From assembly GCA_002298785.1 (NCBI GenBank), contig DBMR01000069.1, forward strand, positions 1-64,000: DNA of 64,000 nt, in the 5' to 3' direction. The notes beneath the pieces were generated by a model that ran no database searches, had not been told where the DNA came from, and saw nothing but the letters and a program-made list of their open reading frames with translations. This DNA is from Verrucomicrobia subdivision 3 bacterium UBA693. GTDB taxonomy: Bacteria > Verrucomicrobiota > Verrucomicrobiia > Limisphaerales > UBA8199. The position numbers were made by a program, and so were the translations under genes. Shown here piece by piece: positions 33,631-42,448 of the stretch. Within the stretch, counting starts at the first letter, position 1, and each line of letters opens with the position of its first letter.

Positions 33631-34665
33631 ATGAATGACAGCTTGGTGTCTGAATCCCGGACCCGATCCAGCGGCTCGAATTGGAAGGAAATTGTAGCCA
33701 AGTACCAGGTGCCCGCTCCGTGGCGTGGCGCCTGGCAGGTGGTTAACACCCTGGTTCCCTACGCGCTGACCTGGGTCCTGATGTACTGGAGCCTCTCGGT
33801 CTCCCTGTGGTTGACGGTGCCTCTTGCGGTGATTGCGGGCGGGCTCATGGTGCGCGTGTTCATTATTCTTCACGATTGCGGTCACGGGTCATTTCTCAAA
33901 TCCAGACTCGCAAACGATATTCTGGGATGCCTCGCCGGCGTGATAACATTCACGCCCTATTTTCATTGGCGCTGGGAACATTCGGTGCATCATGCGACGT
34001 CCGGGGACCTGGACCGCCGGGGCACCGGGGACGTGTGGACGCTTACGGTGCAGGAGTACCTGGAGGCGTCGAGCTGGAAGAAGTTCGCCTACCGCCTGGC
34101 GCGCAATCCGGTGGTGTTGTTTGTGTTCGCCCCTTTGTTTCTGTTCCTTTTTCGCGAGCGGTTTTCGACCAAGGGCGCCGGGTTGCGGGAGCGGATCTCG
34201 GTATATGGCACCAATATCGCCCTGCTGTTGTATGCCTTGGGGATGGACTACATTTTCGGCTGGAAGACCTGGGTGCCGCTTCAACTGGCGGTGTTGATGG
34301 TGGCAGGGTCGGCGGGCATCTGGCTGTTCTACGTGCAGCACCAGTTCGAGGGCGTTTATTGGCAGCGCCGCGAGCAATGGGATTACGCGCAGGCCGCGCT
34401 CCAAGGCAGCAGCTTTTACAAACTACCCCGGATCCTGCAGTGGTTCTCGGGCAATATCGGCTTTCACCACATACACCACCTGAGTCCGCGCATTCCGAAT
34501 TACAACCTCGAGAAGTGCCACTATTCGGAACCGCTGTTTCAGACGGTCAAACCGGTGACTTTACTGACAAGCCTGAAATCGCTCAATTTCCGGCTTTGGG
34601 ACGAGCAAAGACACCGTTTGGTGGGTTACGCGGAGCTACGCTCGAAGCGCACCTCCGCCGGTTAA
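33631..34665 (+). CDS. fatty acid desaturase (membrane di-iron)
   Basis: A 344-residue integral membrane desaturase with the three histidine boxes: HDCGHGS, HWRWEHSVHH and HHIHHLSP, and about four hydrophobic helices (around 45-90 and 185-245). It would introduce a cis double bond into acyl chains, adjusting membrane fluidity; box spacing resembles delta-12/omega-type enzymes, though regiospecificity cannot be read. The ATG at 33631 (accatgaatgac) is preferred over one 13 codons upstream. Electron donors are not encoded nearby. Confidence 0.88.
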   Translation: MNDSLVSESRTRSSGSNWKEIVAKYQVPAPWRGAWQVVNTLVPYALTWVLMYWSLSVSLWLTVPLAVIAGGLMVRVFIILHDCGHGSFLKSRLANDILGCLAGVITFTPYFHWRWEHSVHHATSGDLDRRGTGDVWTLTVQEYLEASSWKKFAYRLARNPVVLFVFAPLFLFLFRERFSTKGAGLRERISVYGTNIALLLYALGMDYIFGWKTWVPLQLAVLMVAGSAGIWLFYVQHQFEGVYWQRREQWDYAQAALQGSSFYKLPRILQWFSGNIGFHHIHHLSPRIPNYNLEKCHYSEPLFQTVKPVTLLTSLKSLNFRLWDEQRHRLVGYAELRSKRTSAG

Positions 34666-34732
34666 AGCGGGGTGGCTGTTCGACTTACAGGTTTATGGTC
34701 CCTCTCCGTGGGGGAGGCTGGGTGCGGTCCTG

Positions 34733-35593
34733 CTATTTTGCCTGGCCGTAAGCCCGCACGAAATCGATGCACTTCGTCACGTCCGGCACGCTGTTGTCCC
34801 AGTTATATTCGTATTCGATCGACAGGTTGCCCTGGAATCCCTGCGCCTTGAGTTCGTCGAGGCAGGCTTTGATATCCGCCACGCCTTCCCCATAGGGCAC
34901 GTCGTGGCTCTCGCCGAAGGCCAGCTTATCCTTCAAGTGGGCGCTGATGATCCGGCCTTTTAGAATGCGCAAGGCCTCGACGGGTTTGAGGTTGGAGGTG
35001 CACCAATGACCGGTATCCGCGGCCGCGCCAATGCGGCTGTCCCGGCCCGCCACCAGTCCGGCGATGAACAGCGGGTTCCACACCTTGTAGTCCGGTCGGG
35101 ACATTGAGCCGGCATGGTTGTGAAAACCGACCCGGATATCGTATTCCTTGACCATTTTCTCAATCGTATTGATCGACGGCACCGACTCGGTGGTGACGGC
35201 TGGAATTCCCATTTTTTTGGCGAACTCGAATATCTTTCGCGCCCCGGTCTCGTCTTCCGGGATCCCGACGACTCCATAATTCACGGCTTTCAGTCCGTGT
35301 TCCTTGAGCTTGGCCTGGACCTGGCGCAGCACCTCGTCCGAGGCGTCGTGGTCGAGCTTTAAGTCGGGCTGCTCTTTGCTGAGCTTTTGGCCCGGATAGA
35401 ATTCGATCACTTTGCCCCCGGCTTGCGCCGTCTTTTCAATCGCCTCAAATACCGTGAAGCGATTGAACGTATACGCCTGGCAACCGATGGCAAAGCCGCC
35501 GGTTTTGAAATTGTCGGGGATGGCTTGAGCGAGCACGCTGGGCAGCGAGAGGGCCATCGCCAGCGCCGCGGGGAACAGGAATTTTATTTTCAT
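34733..35593 (-). CDS. secreted sugar phosphate isomerase/epimerase-family protein
   Basis: A 286-residue TIM-barrel protein with a Sec signal peptide (MKIKFLFPAALAMALSLPSV, cleavage near LAQA). Landmarks GGKVIEFYPGQKL, VGFHNHAGS, GAAADTGHW and LSIEYEYNWD carry the metal-binding Glu, His and Asp of the xylose-isomerase-like fold. It is a second exported member of this superfamily in the window but shares little sequence with the one at 13198. A Met two codons upstream (35599) is possible. Substrate unknown. Confidence 0.85.
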   Translation of the reverse strand: MKIKFLFPAALAMALSLPSVLAQAIPDNFKTGGFAIGCQAYTFNRFTVFEAIEKTAQAGGKVIEFYPGQKLSKEQPDLKLDHDASDEVLRQVQAKLKEHGLKAVNYGVVGIPEDETGARKIFEFAKKMGIPAVTTESVPSINTIEKMVKEYDIRVGFHNHAGSMSRPDYKVWNPLFIAGLVAGRDSRIGAAADTGHWCTSNLKPVEALRILKGRIISAHLKDKLAFGESHDVPYGEGVADIKACLDELKAQGFQGNLSIEYEYNWDNSVPDVTKCIDFVRAYGQAK

Positions 35594-35733
35594 AGGCATG
35601 GAGGATTAGGTAATTCTTCCCTGCCATTTATCACAGGTGGGCGGCGGCGCAAACAACAAACTTGCGGCTCGCACCGAGAATTTTTCGCTCGCACCACCGT
35701 CCGTCGGCCTGCTATAAGGGCACTGAGGTAATT

Positions 35734-36639
35734 ATGGAACCAGGCAAACTAGAGTCCACCGCGCACTCCGGTGCCCCGTCTCGCGTCGCGTTTCTTGAAG
35801 GTCAGGGTGAACTGCCGATTCTCGAAGTTGTCACCCCCTGGAGCGCCGCGGAAATTTTTCTGCATGGCGCCCACGTAACGCGGTTCAAGAAGCACAATGA
35901 ACCGCCATTGCTGTTCATGAGCCAATGCAGCCGGTTTGAACAAGGATCGCCGATTCGCGGCGGCATCCCGGTGATCCTGCCCTGGTTTGGGTTTCGCGAG
36001 GGATTGGGCCAGCACGGTTTTGCCCGAAAGCGGGCGTGGGAATTGAAGGAAGTGGCCTTTGGCCCGGGAGGAAGCGTGAGCGCGCGGTTTTCTTTTCCCG
36101 AGACCCCGGAAGCGGCCGCGTTCCCGCCGTTCAAGGCGGAGTATACCGTGACCGTCAGCGAATCGCTGGGGCTCCGCCTCGCGGTTACTAATCTTTCGCA
36201 AGATCAGGCGCTGCCATTTGAGAACTGTTTGCACACGTATTTTGAAGTCGGCGACGTCACCGCGATTGGCGTAGTCGGCCTCAAGGGTTGTGAATACCTG
36301 GACCAGGTGGAGAAATTCGCCCGCAAGACTGAGGGACAAGACGCCATCCGCATCAACTCCGAGGTTGACCGAATTTACCTGAACACTTCGGCTCCGGTGG
36401 AAATCCTTGATCCCCGGCTGGGCCGCAAGATTCGAGTGGAGACCGAAGGCTCGCGTTCCACGGTGGTTTGGAATCCCTGGATAGCCAAAGCGCAGCAGAT
36501 GGCGGATTTTGGCAACGACGATTACGAAACCATGGTTTGCGTGGAATCGGGCAACGTTGCCGACAACGCGTTGACCATTGCTCCCCGGCAAACCGCGGTG
36601 CTGCAGGTGAAGCTCAGCTCCGCCTGTCTTCAGGGCTGA
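35734..36639 (+). CDS. D-hexose-6-phosphate mutarotase-like protein (YeaD family)
   Basis: A 301-residue aldose-1-epimerase superfamily protein that interconverts anomers of phosphorylated hexoses. Landmarks: FLHGAHVTRF, IRGGIPVILPWFG, QHGFARKRAW, CLHTYFEVGD (catalytic His) and VCVESGN (catalytic Glu). ATG at 35734 chosen; it precedes a short poorly conserved N-terminus. The 3' end overlaps the convergent gene by 10 bp. Confidence 0.88.
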   Translation: MEPGKLESTAHSGAPSRVAFLEGQGELPILEVVTPWSAAEIFLHGAHVTRFKKHNEPPLLFMSQCSRFEQGSPIRGGIPVILPWFGFREGLGQHGFARKRAWELKEVAFGPGGSVSARFSFPETPEAAAFPPFKAEYTVTVSESLGLRLAVTNLSQDQALPFENCLHTYFEVGDVTAIGVVGLKGCEYLDQVEKFARKTEGQDAIRINSEVDRIYLNTSAPVEILDPRLGRKIRVETEGSRSTVVWNPWIAKAQQMADFGNDDYETMVCVESGNVADNALTIAPRQTAVLQVKLSSACLQG

Positions 36640-37118
36640 TCCGGGCGCGGGGATTCCTTCTCCGTCAATTCGTCGAAGTTACCCTGCTCACAGCAGGACA
36701 CGAAGTGTTCGGTCACGCTTTTCAATTCCTCCCAGCGCGCCCGAATCTGTTTCGACTCCTTGTTCGTGATCTTGTTGTCGGCGGCGGCGGTGGCGACGAC
36801 CGCCAGCAGGTCGGCGAATTCCTGAACGATCTCGTTCGTGGCCGGGATCAGGAATTCCGGGTGGGGCCGGCTGGTTTTGGGATTTAGAATGAAAAAGCCG
36901 CCCGCGCGCTGGCAAATCCACTGCACCAACCGGCGATCCTGGGTGCAGCGCAGGAGCGCGTCCACGCGGTCCAGGGGATTGGTGCTGCCGCTGCCGGACG
37001 ATTGATCCGGCGGCTCAGCCCATTTGTAGATCATCGACAGCGAAAGTCCTAGTTCGGCCGCGACCTGCTTGGGACTGTGCTGTTGAAATACTTCGCGCAG
37101 GATTTCGTGCGATTGCAT
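36630..37118 (-). CDS. phage CII-like regulatory protein
   Basis: A 162-residue protein with an N-terminal helix-turn-helix (SPKQVAAELGLSLSMIYKWAE) followed by CQRAGGFFILNPK and a helical C-terminal part, the layout of the phage regulatory CII (CP76-type) family. A Met at 37127 is an alternative start. It is not in a prophage: neighbours are a mutarotase and ilvA. Family resemblance is from motif memory. It may act as a stand-alone transcription factor. Confidence 0.65.
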   Translation of the reverse strand: MQSHEILREVFQQHSPKQVAAELGLSLSMIYKWAEPPDQSSGSGSTNPLDRVDALLRCTQDRRLVQWICQRAGGFFILNPKTSRPHPEFLIPATNEIVQEFADLLAVVATAAADNKITNKESKQIRARWEELKSVTEHFVSCCEQGNFDELTEKESPRPDQP

Positions 37119-37186
37119 GGCTCGCATAATTGTGAAACGAAGTTCGCCTGTCCAGTCCTGAGAGGTGTGTTTCCAGCCGGACGGAT

Positions 37187-38395
37187 TCAAGGCACGGCGG
37201 AAAAGCCGTCGCGGTTCAGGCAATCCAGGATGGCGCGCAGATGTTCATGGTCGCGGGTTTCCACCAGGCAATGCACTGAAACCCGATTCAAATCTTCATC
37301 ACTGAACGCCCGGTCATGGGCGATGTCCACGATGCTCGCGCCTTGTTCAGCCAATACTTGCGCGAACCGGGCCAGACCACCCGGACGATCGCTGATGGTG
37401 GCTGTAAACCGGCAGAGACGACCATCCGAAGCCAACCCGCGTTCGATGATCCGCCCGAGCATGGTCAGGTCGATGTTACCTCCGCAGAGCGGGAGGACAA
37501 CTTTGCGGCCGGCGAGTTCCGGCAGCAATCCGGCCAGGCATGCCGCCAGCGAGGCTGCCCCGGCGCCCTCGACGACTGCTTTCTCCAATTCCATCAATCT
37601 CAGCACCGCCAGGGCGAGCGCATGTTCATTGACCAGGACCGTGCGATCGACGCGTGGGCGCGCGAGTTGAAACGAGTTCCCGCCGACTTTCGGCACCGCC
37701 AAACCGTCCGCCAAGGTGGACCGCATCTCGATGGCGACCGGTTCCCCGGCGGTGAGCGCAGCGGTGAAACTGGCCGCCCGTTCCGGTTCCACGCCGATGA
37801 CTTTTACTCCGGGCTTGAGATGCTTTACCGCCAAGGCAATGCCCGCGATCAACCCCGCGCCACCTACCGGCACGATGATGGCGTCGAGCTCCGGCACCTG
37901 CTCGAGAATTTCGAGCGCGATGGTGCCCTGGCCGGCAATAATCGCCGGATCGTCAAAACCATTGATATAGGTCAACCCGCGTTGAGCCACGATCACGTCC
38001 GCATGGGCGCGAGCTTCGGCGATGGTGGTGCCTTCAAGGATAACTTCCGCCCCCAGCTTCCGGCAGTTCACCAATTTGGTGAGGGGCGCGAATTTTGGCA
38101 TCACCACTGTGGCCGGGATGCCGAGAAGCTGTGCGTGGTAGGCGAGGCCCAGTGCGTGGTTGCCGGCGGAGGCCGCGATCACGCCCCGGCGCCGCTGTTC
38201 GGGGCCCAGCAGCGTGAGCGCGTTGCGCGCGCCGCGTTCCTTGAAACTGCCCGTGCGCTGCAGGTATTCGAGTTTGCAGTAAATCTCCATGCCGGTCGCT
38301 TCCGAAAGCGGGATGGAGAGGGGGCAGGGGGTATCAACCAGGTGTCCCGCGATGCGGGTCGCCGCCTGGGTAATGTCTTCAAAGGTTACGCCCAT
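37187..38395 (-). CDS. ilvA: threonine ammonia-lyase with C-terminal ACT domain
   Basis: A 402-residue PLP enzyme converting threonine to 2-oxobutanoate. Landmarks: TGSFKERGARNAL (PLP Lys), SAGNHALG, VPVGGAGLIAG (phosphate-binding loop) and LPLCGGNID. A single ACT domain follows from about residue 328 (RFTATISDRPGGLARFAQ), as in the shorter threonine ammonia-lyase type. It is 69 bp upstream of the CII-like gene and may be the last metabolic gene of the minus-strand run that begins with the corrinoid protein. Confidence 0.92.
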   Translation of the reverse strand: MGVTFEDITQAATRIAGHLVDTPCPLSIPLSEATGMEIYCKLEYLQRTGSFKERGARNALTLLGPEQRRRGVIAASAGNHALGLAYHAQLLGIPATVVMPKFAPLTKLVNCRKLGAEVILEGTTIAEARAHADVIVAQRGLTYINGFDDPAIIAGQGTIALEILEQVPELDAIIVPVGGAGLIAGIALAVKHLKPGVKVIGVEPERAASFTAALTAGEPVAIEMRSTLADGLAVPKVGGNSFQLARPRVDRTVLVNEHALALAVLRLMELEKAVVEGAGAASLAACLAGLLPELAGRKVVLPLCGGNIDLTMLGRIIERGLASDGRLCRFTATISDRPGGLARFAQVLAEQGASIVDIAHDRAFSDEDLNRVSVHCLVETRDHEHLRAILDCLNRDGFSAVP

Positions 38396-38479
38396 AGTTA
38401 TTACATGTCAGCCTGCTGGTGAGTGTTGATGAGCCAGGTATGGGGACTAATCCCGGGAAACTCTCGAACGGGATCGGGT

Positions 38480-39493
38480 TCAGGGTGCGTGCTGGTGAGC
38501 GTATTCGCACAGGGCACGAAGGTTTTCCGGGGGGGTATCCCGTGGCACTTCGCAACCCGCGCCCACAATAAACCTTGGCCCGGCTTCGCGGTGGCACTGC
38601 GCCGCCGCCGCCGTGACCAGGTCAGGTGTGCCGTTACGCAGCACGGTGACGGGGTTCATATTGCCTAGCAGAATCTGGCCGGGGGCGGCCTGCTGGCGTG
38701 CTTCATGCAGTGGCGCCAGGGAGTCCAGGTCAACCACCGCGCACCCGAGACTACCCATACCTTTCAGGATGCGGCGCGTGTTACCGCAAATGTGCAGTCG
38801 GACACGGCCGCCCATGGCATGGATGCCGTCCACAAGCTGCTTTTCGTAGGGCCAGACGAATTCCTCGTAAAAATGCGGGCCTACCAGTGACGCCGCCGCG
38901 TCGCCCATTCCGATGAGGTCCGCCCCGGCCCGGATTTGTTCCCGGGCAAACCGCAACTCCAGCTCGATGACGAATGCGAACAGGTCCTTGACGAATGCGG
39001 GGTCGTCAAAGAAGTCAGTCATCAACGTATTGATCCCGCGCAGGTCCGCTCCTTCGGCAATCGGGCCTTCGATCCAGCCTTCGACCAGCTTTTCACTGCC
39101 CACGCGTTCTTTGAACAGGCTGATCGCTTGAATGCCATTGTGCATTCGGCCTCCGCCGAGGGGATCGGGAATTTTCAGCCTGGCCAGGGTGGATTTATCC
39201 GCAAGCAAGGCGCGGTCTTCGACGAGCGCCACCGGTTGATGGTCAAAGAACTCGACCGGAGCTCCGCAATCGGCGGCTTCGCGTGCCGGGTCGGACATGG
39301 TGTTGACGTAGTCGAAGCCGAACGTCTCTGCCACGCGGATTTGGGCTTCCACCAGCACGCGGTAGTCGGTGCAATAATCACGGTAGCGCGCTCCGATTTG
39401 CTGGCATGCGAACATCATGGTGATGGGCATCAGCGGGAGGCGATCCACTGGTTTCCCCGCGAGATGCGCGAGCACTCGTTCTCTGGAGTTCAT
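38480..39493 (-). CDS. uroporphyrinogen decarboxylase-family methyltransferase (MtaA/MtbA-like)
   Basis: A 337-residue TIM-barrel protein of the URO-D superfamily. It carries the zinc-site pattern of methylcobamide methyltransferases: LHICGN (His-x-Cys) and, near the C-terminus, VGAGCEVPRDTPPENL (third ligand Cys), which true UroD lacks. It should therefore move a methyl group to or from a corrinoid protein. Start ATG 39493 (MNSRERVLAHLAGKPVDRLP is the typical opening). It lies 46 bp after the homocysteine methyltransferase gene and belongs to a three-gene unit with it and the corrinoid protein. Confidence 0.85.
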   Translation of the reverse strand: MNSRERVLAHLAGKPVDRLPLMPITMMFACQQIGARYRDYCTDYRVLVEAQIRVAETFGFDYVNTMSDPAREAADCGAPVEFFDHQPVALVEDRALLADKSTLARLKIPDPLGGGRMHNGIQAISLFKERVGSEKLVEGWIEGPIAEGADLRGINTLMTDFFDDPAFVKDLFAFVIELELRFAREQIRAGADLIGMGDAAASLVGPHFYEEFVWPYEKQLVDGIHAMGGRVRLHICGNTRRILKGMGSLGCAVVDLDSLAPLHEARQQAAPGQILLGNMNPVTVLRNGTPDLVTAAAAQCHREAGPRFIVGAGCEVPRDTPPENLRALCEYAHQHAP

Positions 39494-39539
39494 GGCGATA
39501 GCAAGTCTGTCGATGTCGCCCGACGGCCCGGGAAATACT

Positions 39540-40427
39540 TCAATTCTGCTGCCGCAAGGCGTCGAGACGGGCTTTGGCCGCCGCGATAAAGTCCGGGCTG
39601 GTGCCGCAGCAACCGCCGATGAAACTGGCGCCGGCCTGGACCAGGTCCGGGATGAGCGAGGCGAAATCGGCGGGTGATGTGCGGTAGACCGGGACACCGT
39701 TTACCATTTCCGGCAGGCCGGCGTTAGCTTTGGCCCAGAGAGGAACGTTGGTGACGGCATGCATGCGGCGGCAAATGGGGATGAAGCCCGCGATGCCCTG
39801 TCCGCAATTGGCGCCGACGACATCGGCACCCGCTTCCACCAGGGCGGTGGCGGCGGCCTCGGGAGTGGTGCCCATCATGGTGCGATCATGATCCTTGCCG
39901 CTGTCGAACACCATGCAGGCCACCACGGGCAAGCCGGTTTGACGCGCCGCTTTAACGGCGAGACAGGCTTCCTCGACCTCGGCCATGGTTTCGACCACCA
40001 GGGCGTCGGCTCCACCCTGGGCCAGCGCCTGGGCTTGTTCCAGAAACGCATCCGATACCTGCTGAGCGCTCACTTCCCCGCTCATCAAAAGCTGGCCAGT
40101 TGGTCCAATTGAGGCAAAGACCCGGGCTTTTTGTCCGGCGGCCTCTTTGGAAAGGGCGGCGCCGCGTCGGTTTAGTTCCACAGCCTTGGATTCAAGCCCA
40201 TGAGCGGCGAGGCGGAGGCGATTGGCTCCGAAAGTGTTGGTCAGAATCACCTGGCTGCCTGCGGCCACATAGGCGCGGGCCACTTCCAGGACTTTTTCCG
40301 GATGCTCGAGATTCCACAGGTCCGGAAACTCGCCCACGGCCAGGCCACGGGCCTGCAATTGGGTGCCCCAGGCGCCGTCCGTCAGGACAGGGCCCGTCGC
40401 CAGCAAATCCCGCAGCAATGGATGCAT
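39540..40427 (-). CDS. homocysteine S-methyltransferase-family protein
   Basis: A 295-residue zinc methyltransferase corresponding to the first domain of cobalamin-dependent methionine synthase (MetH) or to MmuM. Landmarks: VLTDGAWGTQLQ, ILTNTFGANRLRL, VVETMAEVEEA, GANCG and GGCCGTSP, giving the three Cys zinc ligands. With a separate corrinoid protein directly upstream (12 bp) it probably methylates homocysteine from methylcobalamin, as MetH does within one chain. Confidence 0.9.
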   Translation of the reverse strand: MHPLLRDLLATGPVLTDGAWGTQLQARGLAVGEFPDLWNLEHPEKVLEVARAYVAAGSQVILTNTFGANRLRLAAHGLESKAVELNRRGAALSKEAAGQKARVFASIGPTGQLLMSGEVSAQQVSDAFLEQAQALAQGGADALVVETMAEVEEACLAVKAARQTGLPVVACMVFDSGKDHDRTMMGTTPEAAATALVEAGADVVGANCGQGIAGFIPICRRMHAVTNVPLWAKANAGLPEMVNGVPVYRTSPADFASLIPDLVQAGASFIGGCCGTSPDFIAAAKARLDALRQQN

Positions 40428-40439
40428 GAGCGGGGTGCG

Positions 40440-41075
40440 TTAGGTGGCTACTGCTTTCTTCGCCAGGGCCACGGCCCCGACGGCGTTCTCGCTGTAACCG
40501 TCCGCGCCGATCTCATCCGCGTACTTTTGGGTGATGGGCGCTCCGCCGATGAGCACTTTGACGCGATCACGCACGCCGGCCGATTTGAGGGCCTCGATGG
40601 TCGACTTCATGGCGGGCATGGTGGTCGTGAGCAGGGCGGACATGGCGATGATGTTCGCCTGCTTGAGGTTGACCGTCTCGATAAACTTTTCCGGCGTGAC
40701 GTTGACGCCCAGGTCAATCACTTCGAACCCGCCGCCTTCCAGCAGCGAAGCCACCAGGTTCTTGCCGATGTCGTGCAAGTCGCCTTTCACGGTGCCGATA
40801 GCCACACGGCCGGCCGGCTTATCGCCGCGCGCGATCAGCAGCGGGCGAATCACCTCGAGCGACGCCTTCATCGCCCGCGCCGCAATCAACAATTCGGGCA
40901 CGAAAAACTCGTTGGCTTCGAAGCGGCGCCCCACCTCGTCCATGGCGGGCACCATATGTTCGTTGACCAGTATCAAGGGATCCACTCCTTCAGCCAGGGC
41001 TTGCTGGGTGATGGCTAGGGATGCTTTTGCGTCGCCATTGACGACCGCCTCGTAAAGTAGTTTCAGATCCGGCAT
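40440..41075 (-). CDS. corrinoid (B12-binding) methyl-carrier protein
   Basis: A 211-residue protein: an N-terminal four-helix cap (about 1-85) and a Rossmann B12-binding domain with DLHDIGKNL (the D-x-H-x-x-G signature whose His ligates cobalt), VIDLGVNVTPEKF, MSALLTTTMPAM and VLIGGAPIT. It is the MtaC/MtbC/MetH-B12 type. First gene of the methyltransferase unit, with AAAAGGAAAAGCC before the ATG. It shuttles a methyl group between the two catalytic partners encoded next to it. Confidence 0.93.
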   Translation of the reverse strand: MPDLKLLYEAVVNGDAKASLAITQQALAEGVDPLILVNEHMVPAMDEVGRRFEANEFFVPELLIAARAMKASLEVIRPLLIARGDKPAGRVAIGTVKGDLHDIGKNLVASLLEGGGFEVIDLGVNVTPEKFIETVNLKQANIIAMSALLTTTMPAMKSTIEALKSAGVRDRVKVLIGGAPITQKYADEIGADGYSENAVGAVALAKKAVAT

Positions 41076-41479
41076 GGCTTTTCCTTTTTGGTTGCTTAAG
41101 GTTCTGTCCCCGGAGTTTTACGCGGTTTTTGGGGCCGGAGTCAATTCATTCCGGTCCCTTGACGGTTTGCCGCATAAATGAAACCGGGCTGATTCCGGGC
41201 CGCGGGCGGCGCTCCGGCCACAGTTGGTTATATACGGTGGTTTACGGATGCGCCTGCGGAATAATTCGTCGGCATAGCCTCGGCTTTGCAGTTGACAGTT
41301 TACGGGTGTTTTTTTCATGCTTAATCCAGATTCGGGTGGCGGATCGTTTCTTCAGCGGGATTCCCCATCCCCACCTCCTTGGCGAGCTGCTGCCCGAGTC
41401 TATTCTCTTCTCTCACCCGGAACCCGACCGGGAAAGCCTCTGTTCTTGCCTTTGCGTTGATGCCCAATAGCCTGAAGCC
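41076..41479. other. 404-bp intergenic region
   Basis: Divergent promoter region between the corrinoid operon and the glycosyltransferase. A TTGACA lies at 41292-41297 on the + strand without a good -10 partner, and CCGGA/TCCGG forms a small hairpin at 41135-41154. I looked for a cobalamin riboswitch on the minus strand and saw no B12-box. Frames here look non-coding. Confidence 0.4.
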
Positions 41480-42448
41480 GTGCCGCACAATTTGCCAACG
41501 GTTACCGTCCTGATCGCCGCCCGTCCGGGTCAGCGGGAGGTCAAGGCCGTCGATGCCGCACGTTTGCTGGATTACCCGGCGGAGCTGTTGGAAATCATCG
41601 TGGCGCGAGGGCGCCAGCCTTCGGTCCAACGCAATACCGGGCTGCGCGCCGCCCGGGGAGAGGTGATTTATTTCCTGGACGACGATTCGGTTCCGGTTCC
41701 CGGCAATCTACGACGCGCCATGAGTCATTTTCAGGATCCCAAGGTGCAGATGGTTGGCGGGCCGAATACCTGTCCGCCGGATGCGCCATGGTTGGAGCAG
41801 GTATTTGCCCTGGTGCTGGGGGCCTGGCTGGCGTTCGGCCCCAGTCGCGCGCGCTACACCCCGGTGGGTGCGACCCGGCCTTCGGGCGAGAAGGAGCTGA
41901 TCCTCTGCAACCTGGCCGCCCGCCGCGCACCCCTGCTCGAATTGGGCGGTTTCAACGAAGCCTTGTATCCCAACGAAGAAAACGCGCTGATGGACGAGCT
42001 CCAGAAGCGGGGCGGGTTGCTCATGTACGACCCGCAATTCACGGTTCAACGGCGTCCGCGCCCAAGCCTTCGCTCGTTCGCTCGCATGCTGATGACGTAT
42101 GGCCGGGGGCGGGCCGAGCAATTCCGGCTGCATCCCACGCCGGGCTCGATCCTGAATTTTGTGCCGCCGCTTTTTTGCGTTTATACGGTTTCGCTGTTGC
42201 TTACGCCGTGGGTGGGCGGGTGGTGGTTGGCGCCCTTGGGATTTTATGCCATGGCGGTGCTGGCTCAGACGTCGGCGCTGATTCCCGCCGGCGGCGCGGC
42301 CCGCGGCGTCGGGGCATTGCCACTGATTGTTTTGACGCACCTGCTTTACGGGCTCGGGTTTTGGCGCGGGCTCTTCACTCCGTTGCGCGCTCCCGCGCGA
42401 TCCGAGGTGCCGGTGGAACTGGAACATCCCCCGGTGAGGAAACCATGA
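41480..42448 (+). CDS. family 2 glycosyltransferase, membrane-associated
   Basis: A 322-residue GT-A fold glycosyltransferase. VTVLIAARPGQ opens the nucleotide-binding half; FLDDDSVPVPGNL holds the DxD metal site; PNEENALMDELQKRG matches the acceptor-site ED region and RRPRPSL the R-R-P motif. Two or three hydrophobic helices follow (about 230-300), so it probably works at the inner membrane on lipid-linked or surface glycans. GTG start at 41480 (GAAG upstream). It overlaps glnE by ATGA. Confidence 0.82.
   Translation: MPHNLPTVTVLIAARPGQREVKAVDAARLLDYPAELLEIIVARGRQPSVQRNTGLRAARGEVIYFLDDDSVPVPGNLRRAMSHFQDPKVQMVGGPNTCPPDAPWLEQVFALVLGAWLAFGPSRARYTPVGATRPSGEKELILCNLAARRAPLLELGGFNEALYPNEENALMDELQKRGGLLMYDPQFTVQRRPRPSLRSFARMLMTYGRGRAEQFRLHPTPGSILNFVPPLFCVYTVSLLLTPWVGGWWLAPLGFYAMAVLAQTSALIPAGGAARGVGALPLIVLTHLLYGLGFWRGLFTPLRAPARSEVPVELEHPPVRKP

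Noticed and set aside
41076..41200. Possible cobalamin riboswitch before the corrinoid operon
   Set aside because: No B12-box or the expected conserved helices could be seen on the minus strand in the leader.
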